Below are positions 6,885 through 7,646 of a stretch of 7,646 nt of DNA, piece by piece. The notes below the pieces were generated by a model that worked only from the letters and a program-made list of their open reading frames with translations, did no database searches and was not told the origin of the DNA. Each line of letters begins with the position of its first letter. The first letter of the stretch is position 1. The translations under genes and the position numbers were made by a program. This stretch comes from Verrucomicrobiota bacterium (lineage in GTDB: Bacteria > Verrucomicrobiota > Kiritimatiellia > Kiritimatiellales > Pontiellaceae): NCBI GenBank assembly GCA_003532555.1, contig DOEU01000042.1:6494-14139 (forward strand). The letters run 5' to 3'.

Positions 6885-7591
6885 TTGAAAGCCAGCATGG
6901 AAGAAAAGTTAAAGCATTGAAACCAAGTTTCAACGGATTGAAAGCCGATGGATTTGAGTCGTTGATGGTGGGTTTCAAGGGTTTCGGGAATGAGCACGTT
7001 TTCTAGGGCAGATCGTTTTTGGCTTATTTCGAGTTCGGAGTATCCATTGGCTCGTTTAAAATCTTGATGGAGTTCAATCATATGTTGATTGATGTGGGGA
7101 TCGGTGAAAGCAATTTTTTCTGAAAGAACGAGTACGCCTCCCGGTTGCATTCCTTTAGCAATGCGATTGAGCAGTGCTGCGCGTTGGTCGATGGGGATGA
7201 ACTGCAGGGTGAAGTTGAGTACGACAATCGATGCTTGTTCAATGGCTTGGTCACGAATGTCACGGCAGTGCAGTATGATGGTTTCATCGAGGCGCTGGGC
7301 TGCTTTTTTAACCATCTCTGGAGAGCTGTCGATAGCGATAAGTTGAGAGGTTGGGTTCGTAAGACCTTTTTGAAGCGCTTGTGTGGCACTCCCTAAAGAG
7401 CATCCCAGATCGTATAGATTGCTGTTGGGGGTGGCATAGCGGCCAGCAAGGGGGGTGAGCATCGAGAGAATAGCGCGGTAGCCGGGCACGGAGCGTTCAA
7501 TCATGTCGTCGAATACATCTACTACGCGTGCATCGAATCGAAATCCGCTCACATTGGCTATGGGCTGATTATATATTGCATCCTTGCTCAT
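6881..7591 (-). CDS. cmoA: Carboxy-S-adenosyl-L-methionine synthase CmoA
   Basis: Converts SAM and prephenate to carboxy-SAM, the substrate of CmoB. With the ATG at 7591 it has 236 residues against 247 in E. coli. The chosen start gives MSKDAIYNQPIA, which aligns with E. coli MSHRDTLFSAPIA; the frame stays open to a TTG at 7627, but those twelve extra residues match nothing in the family. Motifs: FDARVVDVF (19-27), RSVPGY (33-38), the SAM-binding loop YDLGCSLGSAT (60-70), IAIDSSPEM (85-93), VLNFTLQF (124-131), LVLSEK (154-159), and DFKRANGYSELEISQKRS (177-194). The Arg of QKRS probably corresponds to the E. coli carboxylate-binding Arg199. The C-terminus WFQCFNF (223-229) is also typical. Only 55 bases remain upstream, in which I find no convincing promoter or strong ribosome binding site. 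Confidence 0.96.
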   Translation of the reverse strand: MSKDAIYNQPIANVSGFRFDARVVDVFDDMIERSVPGYRAILSMLTPLAGRYATPNSNLYDLGCSLGSATQALQKGLTNPTSQLIAIDSSPEMVKKAAQRLDETIILHCRDIRDQAIEQASIVVLNFTLQFIPIDQRAALLNRIAKGMQPGGVLVLSEKIAFTDPHINQHMIELHQDFKRANGYSELEISQKRSALENVLIPETLETHHQRLKSIGFQSVETWFQCFNFSSMLAFK

Positions 7592-7646
7592 GCTCGAAAC
7601 GTACGATATGTCGTTCGATAGAGCCAAGCTAAAGCGTTAATTTCAT

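Noticed and set aside
7592..7627. TTG start adding twelve residues to CmoA
   Set aside because: The ATG at 7591 aligns with the E. coli N-terminus; the extra residues match nothing in the family.
7629..7646. Five-codon minus-strand reading frame (MKLTL) upstream of cmoA, considered as a leader peptide
   Set aside because: It sits at the window edge, has no visible ribosome site and no attenuator-type hairpin before cmoA.
1..7646. Defence system, toxin-antitoxin, CRISPR or mobile element
   Set aside because: All genes but one belong to recognised housekeeping families, and no transposase, integrase, direct repeat array or terminal repeats were seen.

Overview
The window is almost entirely coding. 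It holds eight genes in two converging blocks, with no gap near 300 bases: the largest is the 55 bases at the right edge, followed by 50 bases between cmoB and pheS. I see no rRNA, tRNA, CRISPR array, insertion sequence or phage gene.

The plus-strand block (bases 3-4903) runs tolB (5' end outside the window) - pal - a membrane-anchored protein with two degenerate GGDEF-like domains - pdxJ - nnr. Gaps are 8 to 30 bases, so it reads as one transcription unit. TolB and Pal are the periplasmic and outer-membrane-lipoprotein parts of the Tol-Pal envelope system, so tolQ, tolR and tolA probably lie to the left. PdxJ makes pyridoxine 5'-phosphate and Nnr repairs hydrated NAD(P)H; they look like co-transcribed housekeeping passengers.

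The minus-strand block (7591 down to 4906) runs cmoA - cmoB - pheS. CmoA makes carboxy-S-adenosylmethionine and CmoB uses it to build 5-carboxymethoxyuridine at tRNA position 34. Their reading frames overlap by four bases. PheS is the alpha subunit of phenylalanyl-tRNA synthetase. The theme is tRNA decoding and charging. The two blocks meet tail to tail with two bases between stop codons.

The organism is a diderm (Gram-negative) bacterium: it has TolB, a Pal lipoprotein and a DXP-dependent vitamin B6 pathway. The CmoA and CmoB proteins look very like those of Gammaproteobacteria, but the gene order (Pal followed by a GGDEF-like protein, pdxJ next to nnr, pheS without pheT) is not that of enteric relatives. 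A PVC-type lineage such as Kiritimatiellota or Verrucomicrobiota is possible, but this is a low-confidence inference from protein style. The plus strand is G-rich over C in both gene blocks, so the skew follows the strand and not gene direction, as expected if plus is the leading replication strand.

The points most worth a second look are the tandem degenerate GGDEF protein, in which both domains lose the catalytic motif but keep a correctly spaced RxxD; a missing loop in the epimerase half of Nnr; and a strong 37-base inverted repeat inside the GGDEF-protein gene. I do not see a clear new multi-gene defence or mobile system here.
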